Assembly: GCF_001642475.1 (NCBI RefSeq)
Contig: NW_019173990.1
Span: forward strand, 124,001 to 188,000
DNA: 64,000 nucleotides
Source of the DNA: Fonsecaea monophora
Taxonomy: Eukaryota > Ascomycota > Eurotiomycetes > Chaetothyriales > Herpotrichiellaceae
Direction of reading: 5' to 3'
Shown here: positions 1 through 10,608 of the stretch, in pieces
How the letters are laid out: every line of letters starts with the position of its first letter
Numbering within the stretch: the stretch's first letter is position 1
The notes under the pieces: generated by a model
The model's input: only the letters and a program-made list of their open reading frames with translations
Databases searched by the model: none
Told to the model about the DNA's origin: nothing
Program-made: the position numbers and the translations under genes

Positions 1-1
1 C

Positions 2-931
2 GGCCGCATCATGTTCTCTTACAAGGAAATAACAGAACTCGCAGGCTATACATCTCGTGTTGCTGGGCTGCTGGATGTCATGGACGAAGTCTCGGCAGGC
101 CGATTCGAGAAGAAACTGGTCAGCTCAGCTTCGACGGAAGAAAACGCCGCGGTGCTCAGGGGGCGAGGGACAATTGAAGAGAGCGAAAATATCGAATTCA
201 CCGACGTCCCCATCGTGAGTCCCAACGGCGATGTTCTGGTGAAGAAGTTGACCTTTGCGATCAAACCGGGGGATCACCTGTTAATCGTTGGTCCCAACGG
301 TTGTGGCAAGTCCTCCCTTTTCAGGATCCTTGGTGGGCTTTGGCCCGTCTATGGCGGGTCTGTCAAGAAACCCAGATTCGAGGATATATTTTACATTCCT
401 CAACGTCCGTACCTGAGTCGAGGCACACTGAGAGATCAAATCATTTACCCGGACACCCTGCGGGAATTCCGGGCCAAAAATGGCTCGGAGGAGCAGCTGA
501 GGCAGATTCTCGCGATCTTGGAGATCGAGGCCATCATCAATCGACCTAATGGATGGGACGCCGTGGAAGAATGGCGAGACGTCTTCTCTGGGGGGTTGCA
601 ACAGCGGATTGCCATGGCTCGCCTCTTCTACCACAAGCCCAAATACGCCATCTTGGACGAATGCACTAGCTCGGTAACTTTGGAGATGGAAAGGAAGATG
701 TACGAGACAGCCAAAGGGCTCGGCACGACACTAATGACAGTGAGTCATCGACGAAGTTTGTGGAAGTACCACAGCATGATCTTGCAATTTGACGGACAGG
801 GCGGGTACGTGTTTTGTCCGCTGGACGCGGAGAGGAGGATCAAGCTGGAAGACGAAAAGGAGGAGCTGGAGATGTTGCTCCGGGGAGTGGACGCGTGGGA
901 GGCACGGCTCAAGGAGCTGGAGGAGGTTTGA
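2..931 (+). CDS. Peroxisomal ABC half-transporter (ABCD/ALD family), 3' part
   Basis: C-terminal part of a PXA1/PXA2-type transporter, which in fungi imports long-chain fatty acyl-CoA into peroxisomes for beta-oxidation. The reading frame is open to the left window edge (codons from base 2), so the membrane domain lies outside. Visible are the ABCD-typical segment after the last helix ([17 protein letters not shown]), Walker [10 protein letters not shown] at about residue 96 of the visible part, signature [14 protein letters not shown], Walker [11 protein letters not shown], and the switch histidine in [12 protein letters not shown]. The tail after FDGQGGYVF is charged and probably coiled ([12 protein letters not shown]). 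The ATPase half looks intact with no intron in this portion. PXA1 and PXA2 cannot be separated from this fragment, so no symbol is given. Confidence 0.93.
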   Translation, partial: GRIMFSYKEITELAGYTSRVAGLLDVMDEVSAGRFEKKLVSSASTEENAAVLRGRGTIEESENIEFTDVPIVSPNGDVLVKKLTFAIKPGDHLLIVGPNGCGKSSLFRILGGLWPVYGGSVKKPRFEDIFYIPQRPYLSRGTLRDQIIYPDTLREFRAKNGSEEQLRQILAILEIEAIINRPNGWDAVEEWRDVFSGGLQQRIAMARLFYHKPKYAILDECTSSVTLEMERKMYETAKGLGTTLMTVSHRRSLWKYHSMILQFDGQGGYVFCPLDAERRIKLEDEKEELEMLLRGVDAWEARLKELEEV

Positions 932-3097
932 GGTTACGTTGTTGAACAAGCACCAAACTTTGGACTGCTCACGGATTACTGTTATCCTATTGAGCCTGCA
1001 AGCCAGGGTTTAACTCGACCTTAGATCCGGATGCACGCGTCCTGGACTTTCTATTATACTCTCAGCAGAGCAACTCGGGCTGCCAGAGCACATCGCTGGT
1101 GGTATCCTTGTCTCAACCAGCATGGAGACCTCAAGTCAGAGTCGAAACTACAACCCATCAGGTGCGAGAGTTGAACTCCCTATGCGAGAATTACGTGGAT
1201 GTGCGGATTGTCTTGAAGACCCAAACGGGGACATGGCTCTTCGTTAGATAAACGCGTTCGATGAGGACGGATTGGAGCGGTGAGGATGGCACTCCAGATC
1301 AGTCGACGAAGTTCCGGCAACATTCTGCGACAGGGGCTGGTTTCTGAGCAGTGTGGATGTCTTTCAGGACTTGGTGGACAGCATGGTGGAATAGATACAC
1401 ACGGGAAGAGCTTTCATAGGCGAATTGACGCACCAGGGCCTTGAGGTACAGACTCGACGACATGCGAGGCAAGGAGCAGGGGAACACAGTCCCTTTACGC
1501 AGTTATCTATCTGTATACTAGGTTCTCATATTTCAGCCCGAGTGATGATGCATCAGGGAGTGACGACGATCGAGGAACTCTCACCTATCTATATATCCAC
1601 ATAGAAAGGGGTTCTTGATCGGTGATGCAAGGGCGAATACAGATAGACCATCTTCTGCACCTCCACCAGGCATGATACAACGACGTACACTACATACGTA
1701 CATACACACATACTGGACGTTTATAGAACCGATCTCCCGCGGATGTGTGGATGCATTGTCGGACAAGAGAAAGAGAGAGGGAGTGCTATAGAGTCCTTCC
1801 TTTTCTTTTTATAGGGAGCCATCGAATCCTACCTGGCAAGCTTGGTCACCCTGCTCCATTTCGCCATCCCTTAATCCCTTTCCATCGGTGGTCAACATCC
1901 CGCTGTGCTCTTACACGTCATGTTTTGTATATACTCCAAGTCCCCAGGTCCTAGGGTTCCAGGTCAGCATTCCACGACGCTCTTCCATATTATGAATTAT
2001 ATATACCTGATACTTTGTCCCTGTGCAGTATCTATGCAGGTAGTAAAATCCTCATCGAGACGCACTGTGCATGCGCGCGCGCACTGCTTATACTCGAAAT
2101 GTAATCTCACCAACTCCACAGAACCCACAAAAACTTCCTGTTTCTCCTCCCGTTTTCCCCACAATATTCCTTTCTTCCCTCCGGATGACAAGGACAGGTA
2201 TAGACACAGGTACAAGGTGCAGGTACATGTCAAGTCCAAGGATAATATGGAAGGAGAAGGGACGGAGAAAAGTCATCCAATGTGGGAGCGGGACGATTCC
2301 TTCGCTTCCTCCAATCTTACCTAATTTACTTGTAACTCGCTCGTACTTGGAACTCGTAAGCGAAGAATTCGTGCGTGTTTTTCCGTCGAGCCGTGTTCCA
2401 GATTCGAGGCTTGAGAGGCACCGGACGCGGAGAATGGACGTGTACATGTAATCACTTAACCACATCGAGCCATCTTACGAGGTACACTCCCATTTGCAAA
2501 TATTTAGATGGTTATACTACCTTACCCCAGTACGAGACACTCGATTACTTGTAAGGGGCGCTTTTATGGATGCTTTATTGCCGTTGTTAGCGGGTAAGGG
2601 GAGTCCTCGCTCAAGATGGTGGACTACTTACACACATATCGGATACACTGTATACCGAGTACATACTGGTGCCATTCGATAGTCGGGGAGGCCAAGTACA
2701 AGATTCTTCCCTTGTACTTCCTCCTTGCTTCTACAGCTTCTTTGAATGTTCGTGGGTATGGACATCAGCATCAGCCACCTTACCGGATATGCCGCACTTG
2801 TGCCACCGCTGCTGCTTGCTGCTCCCGCCGTCCTGTCGTTGTTCACGACTACCACTCGCTTTGTCAGAGATGAGGATGAGGCTGAGGCTGACATCTCCAG
2901 ACCCACGAGACCCACGGATAGATGGCCTAGGTCATTGTGCGTATCGCGCGTATCCTCCTTGCTTGCTGGACTTGCCGGATCAAATCAAACCAGCTCCACT
3001 CGTGGTTCTTACGAGCGGTTGTATATAAATAAGATCGACACGCACCCTCCGGTAATCACTGTGCTCAAGCACCACGCCGCTCAAGACCAAACAAAAG
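932..3097. other. Intergenic spacer, no supportable gene
   Basis: The 2.2 kb between the ABC transporter and the F-box-like gene. Open frames here are short, overlap on both strands and show no recognisable protein. There is a short alternating GC tract near 2072 (catgcgcgcgcgcac) and several CTCGTAC-like words near 2350 and 2530. Confidence 0.6.
3022..3029 (+). promoter_or_regulatory. TATA box candidate
   Basis: TATATAAA lies 69 bp upstream of the ATG of the F-box-like gene, a normal position for a fungal TATA element. Assignment rests on position and consensus only. Confidence 0.5.
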
Positions 3098-4021
3098 ATG
3101 GCGTCGTGGTCGTGGTCGTGGTTCCAGCTCCCACCAGAAATCCGCAACAGGGTATACGAGTTCGCGTACGGGACACTCGTCTTTAAACCGCTCCAGCGCC
3201 CCGACTCGACGACGCAGATGCGGATGCAGATGAACGAGTCGACTCCCTCTCCGGCATTCTCGTCCTTGGCGGTGTGCAGACAATGGAACACAGAGGTGAC
3301 GCCCTACCTCCTCCCGAGAGCCACATTCGACTTTACAGGACACCCGGGAGATCCTCCTCCGCCACAGATGGTCTCTCCCAAGACGTACGAGGCCATGCGC
3401 CACGTCGTCATCCTAGAGAGCCACTGCTTCAACTCGGACTGGCTGGACCAAGTCTTTGCGAAGATGGTACAGGTGCAGACCATGACGATTCGGAAGATGG
3501 GCAGGACGAGGCCTGGAAATAACAACGACAGCGTCTTTGACGGACCGGGACTGACGCAGGAGTTTCTCGACAAGGTCAAGCTCGACCCCATCAAGACGTT
3601 GTTGACGGGCTATCGTTTCGACCATCTCTATATCAAGGAGATGTTGAAGGCTGGAAGATGTGAGAGGAGAATCTTGCTGGAGGGGAGCTTGTGGCTGCGG
3701 CTGGCCGCTAACGCTGACAGTACCATTCACTCGGTAAGGGGACCGGACCTATATCATTTCTTTCCTATTTCTTCCTTTTGCTGTCCAAATCCCGCTTGCT
3801 TTGCTGAACTAACTGGTGTGTCGCGATAGAACTATACCATTGATCTGGAGTCATGGAAAGTGCGGATCGAGGGAGTCCTCGAAGGGGCCGTCACAATATC
3901 CGATATCCAGGCACAGGAACCTGCTCCGCCGGTCGGCCCAGTCTACTTCGAGGACGAAGAGGGAATGTTCGAGTACCTCTTCAGACAACATTGGGCATCC
4001 TCACGCCACAGCAAATCCTAG
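3098..4021 (+). CDS. F-box-like / 2EXR-type protein
   Basis: Model: exons 3098-3733 and 3830-4021, 275 aa. The intron 3734-3829 starts GTAAGG, has an ACTAAC branch site 17 nt before the acceptor and ends GATAG; reading through it gives a frame that stops at 3829. The N-terminus carries the fungal F-box-like motif LPPEIRNRVYEFA (residues about 7-19), common in large lineage-expanded families of putative substrate adaptors of SCF-like ubiquitin ligases. The rest (conserved VCRQWNTEV, HVVILES segments) resembles the usual LRR-less body of these proteins. The ATG follows a clean AAAAGATGG context and a TATA box. Biological target unknown; family call fairly safe, function inferred. Confidence 0.8.
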
Positions 4022-7000
4022 GTCAGCAGTACTCGTATTACGCATACAAACCTACCTGGTGGTCATCCGATGATGCAGATCCGACAGAATTGGTATTGGT
4101 CTTACCTCTCTCCCATCGTTCACTGTCAAATACCCAGTCCCAGAGAAGGGATGTGCATGTGATGACAGGCGTGCAATGTTTGTTGAGCAGATGTCTAACA
4201 GAACCATGGGGACAGCGTGAGATATGGTACCAAATAGAGGGAAAACAAGTCAAGCCGGCATGGCATTACTGCTGTTTACCACTCCCCTCGGCTCCCGGTT
4301 GCATAACCTTCAGCAGTGAAAGCTGCCGTGAACACGGCTGGAATATTCATGTGACGATTTGGATATTCTTACCTCTTCGGTGTACGCTCTTACAGTCGGC
4401 GTAGGGCGAAACATCAAATATGAGGTCAAACGGGGACACTTCTGACGCCGTTGAAGGCCTCATCGCCCTGCGAATGGGGCTCCTAATAGGAGGAGCGCAT
4501 TGGACCAAGCAGTCAAAATAGGAGTGCGAAACCGTTCTTGGAGTCCGTGGGCTCAACCAAAACATTTGTCACCGCAAAGTGTAAGTGGGCTGCTTAGCTC
4601 TGGACCATCTGCCCAGAAAACCTGCATATGGTTTGAACATGTGAGAAGGCAAATTCACAAAGCCTATACCATAAACACACGTGTTCTGCCAGTTGCCGCG
4701 GAAGACTGCACAACAAAGGGGTGAGGATCTCCCAAAGTTTACAATCCAGGTGCGCATCGAATCGTCCGATGCCCCCTCACAACAGTGCGTGTATTCCATG
4801 TGGTTCGGACGACTCGTTGAAAACGTCTGCGCTACGATGATCTGCCCATTCTCTCGGTCAGAAAAAGGCTGTCTCCAGATTCTCATGGAAAGCGGAAATG
4901 TTTAAACCTTTAGTAACGGCCGAACGAATAGGTTGGCTGTCAAAAGAAATGCAGAACTGGGCTCTGCTAGGAGCGGAAGAGTATGCGTTTATCGGCGGAA
5001 ATCGACTGGTTAGGCAATGTTGGCTCGAATGTCCCTTGGAAATAGATCCTCCCTCGAACAGCAGTCGACAGAGTCCAGACTACATCTCAACATTCGTCCA
5101 AACCGTTGAGGTGTTTGAAACATGCACGGGTCGAGCTCTGATCCTCAAATCTGGTGGCAAGAGTACGCAAGACTGGCTGGATATTCCAAAGCGTTCAGGG
5201 GCACGGTGGGCATGCCACACTCGGCTGGTAATGACTACCTGATTGAGCCGTATGCTTTGCGCAACAATATTCAGTTGAGTTGCGCATGGCCTTGATTTTC
5301 TGTTAGCAACCACGCGAGTTGTAAAGGAGGGTGACAACCTTTTAAAGCAATATGTAGATCGCGATGATCAATGGGTCTTTATTGCTCGACTTTTGAGACA
5401 GATGTTCTTGTCCGCGGCGGCATGATTGTAGAGTTCCCTATATACTTTTTCCATACTTTTCGGGTAACTGTGCTGTGCCGTCCTCACCCATGCTGGGACT
5501 AGGACTTGTTATACTTTGTTCCAGAACTGTCGCTTCTCCCCTTTCGGCATTGGAGTGGGCAAGGCGTCAAAGTCACAGCACCAGATACGGGCAGACTGAT
5601 TCGTTGCGGTCCAGATTGGGTATCTTGGAGCCTCTGTGGAAAGCACCCATCCCATCGCTCTTGGACTAGTTGTGCTCGGCATCCAGCCGAGATCATTCTT
5701 GATTCAGGAGACGGCCCGCTAAGTCACCTGGGAGCAGATGAAGGCTGGTTTCGTGGGGTTCGCAAGAAGCAATTCTGGATCGAAATCCACTTCCGCGGGG
5801 AAGAGAGGGAACAGTGGCCAAAATGTGTTCGGAGGGCTTGAAAAATTCGTACGAGCGAGTATCGAAGGCATTGGGAGGACGAGGAAGCACCACATCCCCT
5901 GGCAGGGGCGAGAAAACCCCTTTGGAGAACAACCCCCCTGGAATACGCATAGATCGGAGATGATGGTCGGGTGGCTCTGTGTAACTCGTAGGCTCTCGAA
6001 TCCGTTCCTCATCCTCGGTAAGGACTGGGGTATCAATCTCTGATTGATTTATGGAGACGATGGATATTATCTGAGTGAGATGGCGATAGTGATAGTGACT
6101 TCTGCTGGTGCTGCTGCTGATGATGATGATGATGACGACCACCAAGGTGCTGATCTCAAAGAACGGTCCCTGCCGTTCCCGTCGGGAAGGATGAATTTGC
6201 TGGCTGATCAAAGTGCTTGCAGGCTACAGTGGATGAGTAGCGGGCACCCGCTTAGGCGGTCAGTCTGGGACTGCAATAGTCGTTGATCAAAAATGGGCAG
6301 CCCTAAGGCCAGTGTACCGAGTAGTGGGTTGCCTATTCCCACCCCCGGAATTTGCCTTTGGAACCTTCCCTGTTCCTCGAACAAGATCAGCGTAAAGGCC
6401 GTCGGCCTCTGCAAGGTACGCAACTGTGTGTTCCACTTTGGGCGATCACACTCATTTATTACACAATCTAGTCACCACAGTCATATCGTCAGCTTACGAA
6501 ACATGGTGCCAAACGTCGTTCTTTGTGTTTCAGCCTTTGATGACCAGACATGCCAGATGCCTAGATGCGATGCGAGCCTCTTTGAGCAAAAATACACGAA
6601 CCTCCGACAAACGGTGTCAGGTTAGAGGCGACATGTGGCAGACTTTCAGCGCAGACAAGAGATGGAAATCTAGATCCAGCCGAAGATGGAAGGTTCGCTG
6701 GTTCAGGAGGACAATTGTGTAACTCAAAGTCAGCCAGCCATTCGATAAGTCAACAGGCAGTGAAAGCCACCAGGCTTGTGGCCGCTCAGCAGTGCCCACC
6801 CTCGACACACCACAACCTCCGCTTATCAAAGTTCGACAGGGCATCTGAGCGGAAGAGCGGAGACCTGCTCGTCACCTTCTCCAGCCTAAGAGAATTGCTG
6901 CATCACCTTCTCAGAGCATGAGAAAGAGACGTTGTCCACTGACTCCAGAAACCTGCGCACACTCGCATCGAGAGTGTCACGCCCAGGGGTTGCTCCAAGC

Positions 7001-8129
7001 CTCTCGCATCGTGGTCTCCGAGAGCGACCCTCTGCACCTCGGATCGCCCGATCATACCTCGTATTCGAGCACTGAATGACGCGAAGAACAATGACCAAGC
7101 CCCGCGGTTCATCCAATTTTGTACGCACCTTACCTGCTTGGGTAGACTTAGCCCAAGTGTGCCTGATCAGCTTCGACTTGGCCTCTTGGGGTCTCATGAT
7201 CACGCCAAATTGTCAAAAGTGGGCTGAAATTTGGGACCGTCTACACGCGCAGCCGAAGACTAATTGCCGACCACCTGGTTGGGATGTCCCCAGCGAGCCA
7301 GGTACGTAGGTGATTGCCAGACAAGGCATGAGCCCTTGTCGTACAACTTCGGGAAACTACTTGACAAGCCATCAAATTTGGACTGGAACACCCCTGTGAT
7401 CTCTGTGATTGCAAGACTCAGCGATGCAATTGCAAAAGGGACACCCGGCAACACGTGGTACCCTGGCCTGGCTAGCGAAGTGGCCTGGACGTTCTTGGGT
7501 CTCGTTCTCGTGTCGAAACCCATATTTGAAAGTTGCCCTTGCAACCGTACCTGGCGCCAAACCCAATGCGAGATGCAAGGGGCTCGGAACTCTCTGCTTG
7601 CATCACGACATTCAGCTGAGCCAGTCAGCCAACCAACAAAGTTCCAAACTTCCCGGCCCACGTCGCTGGAGGTAAGGCTTGTCCTTTTGCAACCATCCAT
7701 TACGGCAAGGAGAAATGGGCCCTTCAACCTTCTCAACTTAGCTGGGTGGTGCCACCTTGACCAGACACAGCCTGCAATGGCGTTCTCTAGGACCTTGGTT
7801 GCAGAGTTTGTTGGCGTGGTTCGAGATCCCTTGGCCGCTTACATTGGCTCTTACCGCGATGTAGCCGTGCATTTCCAGAATGAGTAGTCTCAAAGATCCT
7901 AGTGTCCGGTTGCTGCATTGACATGGGGTTTCTGGCTAGTAAAGTCATCGACATGGGTCCGGGACGGTGCGGGATACATAAAGAGACTGGGCGTCCTAGC
8001 CGCACCATATCTTCCTCTCACAAGAAACTGACTGCCCTTTAGCATTAAGTGCTACAACATTGGCTGGACAGGACAAGACATCGACAGACAACGTCGAGTC
8101 CAAGGCAGGCAACACTCCATCCCGACGAT
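4022..8129. other. 4.1-kb gene-poor region
   Basis: No gene could be supported. Open frames reach 207 codons (7264-7887,+) and 172 codons (5693-6211,-), but both begin at TTG rather than ATG, overlap frames on the opposite strand, and match no family I recognise. The minus frame near 5750-5990 has a protein-like segment (PPNAFDTRSYEFFKPSEH) and is the best candidate for a missed or decayed exon. The 3' end probably contains the promoter and leader of the hemerythrin gene. Confidence 0.55.
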
Positions 8130-9158
8130 ATGCAGACTGTTCCCATTATAAGGGAGCCTACTCCCCGAGCAAACTCTTCGCCGACTCGCTCTCGGTCAAA
8201 GTCGCCCACACAGAAAAGATATTCCCATCTTCTCTACTTGTCAGAGGCAGAGCGACAGCTCTATGTCTCTAAGATGGAAAAGTCCTCAGCTTCATCTCTT
8301 CGCTCTTCCAACTCTGTCCGGTCAAATCGCACCGCCTCGTCTTCGGCAGGGTCACAAACCTCGGTATCGACAGGTGATATACCAAAGCTGAGCATGCATG
8401 TACCTCGATATGTGGACGACCATTATCCCTTGATCGTCACCATCCACCTGGACAACATTCCTGCTTCGGTGCCAAAGGATCATCCAGCCTTCTGGTGTGC
8501 ACGTCAAATGGCCCAGATCCACAACACCATCATCCGTGCTCTGAATGCAGCGTGGAACCAGGCAGTCTTGGTTCAACCTGATACCCAAGAAGCCGCTGAT
8601 TTCCTTCTCTTCAACCAAATGCTCTTCAACACCTTGAATCACCATCATCATGTCGAGGACGACTATATGTTCCCAGCAATTGAAAAATTGTTGGGCCAAC
8701 CCGGCGCAATGGAAGATAACACCAAGGGCCATAATTCATTTGCCGAGGGACTCACAATCTTCCAGAAATATGTTTTCATCACAAAGCCAGCCGAGTACAA
8801 CGGATCCACCCTTCGTCACATCATTGAGTCATTTGCGCCCAATCTCATCCAGCATCTGCATGATGAGATTCCCACCCTTGCAAGCCTTCACACTGTGGAT
8901 GGCAAGGAGCTGACGAAGATCTGGAAGCACGCGGAGCATATGGCAACCAAGGACAACAGCTTGTACACCGACGCCCCCTGGACACTGGGGTGCCAGGACA
9001 AGTCCTTCACTATTGACGGAGAGAAGTGTGGCTTCCCCGACGTACCTTGGGTCATCGAGGCCGTGATCAGGAATTGGCATGCCAAGAAGCATGCAGGAGC
9101 TTGGAAATTCTGCCCCAGTGATCTGTCTGGCAAACGGCGTCTGCTGCCCACGTCCTAA
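8130..9158 (+). CDS. Hemerythrin (HHE) domain protein
   Basis: Single-exon, 342 aa. The frame stays open upstream to 8049 but only from a GTG; the first in-frame ATG is at 8130, with a second possibility at 8274. Residues 1-90 are Ser/Arg-rich and probably disordered. The rest is an alpha-helical cation-binding hemerythrin-like domain with the expected histidine/acidic pattern: QMAQIHN, then NTLNHHHHVEDDYMFPAIE, then KGHNSFAEG and LIQHLHDEI. Such domains bind a di-iron centre; fungal members have been linked to oxygen, nitrosative stress or iron handling, but the substrate here is unknown. No membrane segment or signal peptide. It converges on the nucleotidase gene with 200 bp between stop codons. 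Confidence 0.87.
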   Translation: MQTVPIIREPTPRANSSPTRSRSKSPTQKRYSHLLYLSEAERQLYVSKMEKSSASSLRSSNSVRSNRTASSSAGSQTSVSTGDIPKLSMHVPRYVDDHYPLIVTIHLDNIPASVPKDHPAFWCARQMAQIHNTIIRALNAAWNQAVLVQPDTQEAADFLLFNQMLFNTLNHHHHVEDDYMFPAIEKLLGQPGAMEDNTKGHNSFAEGLTIFQKYVFITKPAEYNGSTLRHIIESFAPNLIQHLHDEIPTLASLHTVDGKELTKIWKHAEHMATKDNSLYTDAPWTLGCQDKSFTIDGEKCGFPDVPWVIEAVIRNWHAKKHAGAWKFCPSDLSGKRRLLPTS

Positions 9159-9358
9159 GTGGCAAGCGTTGGTTATTCTTTTCTTTTGTTTGACATGATT
9201 TGATGACCATTATGTCCCTGGGAGGGAAGATCTCCTTGTATATGTCTAGCGTTCAAGCATTGTCCTGTTTTCAGCGGGGATCGGCCTTGAGGTGGGAGAA
9301 TAACATTGTATTCTTTTATCTTGGGAAAAATTGTACCATATTCTAGTATCCATTCTCC

Positions 9359-10090
9359 CTATACCGAACCGTTACTGGTCTTCAAAAGCTCGGGAAATAA
9401 ATCCAGAAGTTGCGAGAGATCGCTAATTTGATACTTGCTCGCCTTTTCTGGTGGATCGGGCACGCCCGGCTCGACTAGATGGACGGTATTGGTCCATCCA
9501 CGCTCGTATGCTGCTCGGCAATTCAGATAAGAGTCGTCCACGTAATAAATCGGGGTCTCTGGTGTTGCGCCAGCTTCCCGCTCTGCCTTGGTGAACATCT
9601 CCGGAAGTGGCTTGGGAACGAGTGGCTGTTGAGAATAATCGCAGTATGTGATTCCCTCGAAAAGATCGTCGATCCCCAGTAACTTCACGACACGTGTGCC
9701 GTGGGTAATATGCGCATTCGTAAAGAGCCACAGTTTGACTTTTGACTTATCGAAGGACTCCAGCATCGCTCTTGTTTCAGGATGCGGCGACAGGAGCTCA
9801 TCCAGAGGTAATGCGTCATCGACTTCTCGATTGAAATCTAGGGGATCGATCTTATGGAAGCGCGACAGGCCCTCGATAGCCAAGCCGTAGTCTTTGTAGT
9901 ACTTGTGGTGTAAGTACGTCGCCTCCTCGGCCGACATGTCGAGATGTGTCACAAAGTACTTGTTGATCAGGAGTGCCATGTGGTCATGAACTTTTCTGGA
10001 TTTTGGATAGAGGCAATTGTCGATGTCGAAGAAGAAAATAGCCCGCTTATCGGCCGTTGCGGTTGCGGTTTCATTTTGGACTGAGCCCAT
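9359..10090 (-). CDS. SDT1: Pyrimidine 5'-nucleotidase, HAD family (SDT1/PHM8-like)
   Basis: 243 aa, single exon, ATG at 10090. All HAD motifs are present: motif I FFFDIDNCLYP with nucleophile D22 and D24, motif II LFTNAH, the motif III lysine in VPKPLPEMF, and motif IV YYVDDSYLN. The helical cap insertion (YYKDYGLAIEGL) is typical of the yeast Sdt1/Phm8 group, which dephosphorylates pyrimidine or other nucleoside monophosphates and detoxifies 6-azauracil/5-FOA-type analogues. Soluble, no targeting signal. It shares a 518-bp divergent promoter with the 829-aa disordered protein; two CACGTG boxes lie in that promoter. Sdt1 versus Phm8 specificity cannot be read from sequence alone. Confidence 0.9.
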   Translation of the reverse strand: MGSVQNETATATADKRAIFFFDIDNCLYPKSRKVHDHMALLINKYFVTHLDMSAEEATYLHHKYYKDYGLAIEGLSRFHKIDPLDFNREVDDALPLDELLSPHPETRAMLESFDKSKVKLWLFTNAHITHGTRVVKLLGIDDLFEGITYCDYSQQPLVPKPLPEMFTKAEREAGATPETPIYYVDDSYLNCRAAYERGWTNTVHLVEPGVPDPPEKASKYQISDLSQLLDLFPELLKTSNGSV

Positions 10091-10312
10091 GGCTGTGGTT
10101 GCAAGGAGATCTATGATACCAATACAGTGCTATGGGGAGACGTCAAAGACAATAAGAAATCCATAAACCCCAGAGAATGCAGTGTCGTAACAGAATGGAG
10201 TAGTTAGAATCGGCCACCGAAGCTCTGATATACGCATGGATGAAATCTATGACTCCTCCGCACAACTTGTTGATTCATGAGCGGCGTTTGGCGGCGAGTT
10301 GAAAACTGAGGT

Positions 10313-10343
10313 CACGTGAATTTTACACATGACTCTACACGTG
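10313..10343. promoter_or_regulatory. Paired CACGTG E-boxes in a divergent promoter
   Basis: TCACGTGA at 10312-10319 and CACGTG at 10338-10343, 25 bp apart start to start, lie between the ATGs of the nucleotidase (10090,-) and the 829-aa protein (10609,+). CACGTG is the core site of fungal bHLH factors such as Cbf1. A regulatory role is inferred from spacing and location. Confidence 0.45.
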
Positions 10344-10608
10344 ATATAATGCTTGGCGATGGCTGGGTTGCGGTCCTCAAAAAAACTGGGGGAGAGATGC
10401 ACGAAATCATCTCCTTCCGCAGTCTCATCACTCTCTCAAGAGGTGATCCCGCTACCTTGTTGGGGCTTCGTTTGTTCCTTGTTGACACGTTTTCCAGCAT
10501 CGCCTTCTCCCTCTCAGTTGTTGCTCCTTTGATCCTTGCTATGTGTCAGTCCAGGTAGAATCCATCTGTCAGCTCTGCGCAGCTCAGACGCGCGCACACC
10601 CCTTAGGC

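Noticed and set aside
7264..7887. 207-codon + strand frame
   Set aside because: Starts at TTG, overlaps a 158-codon frame on the other strand, has no recognised domain and no splice-supported extension.
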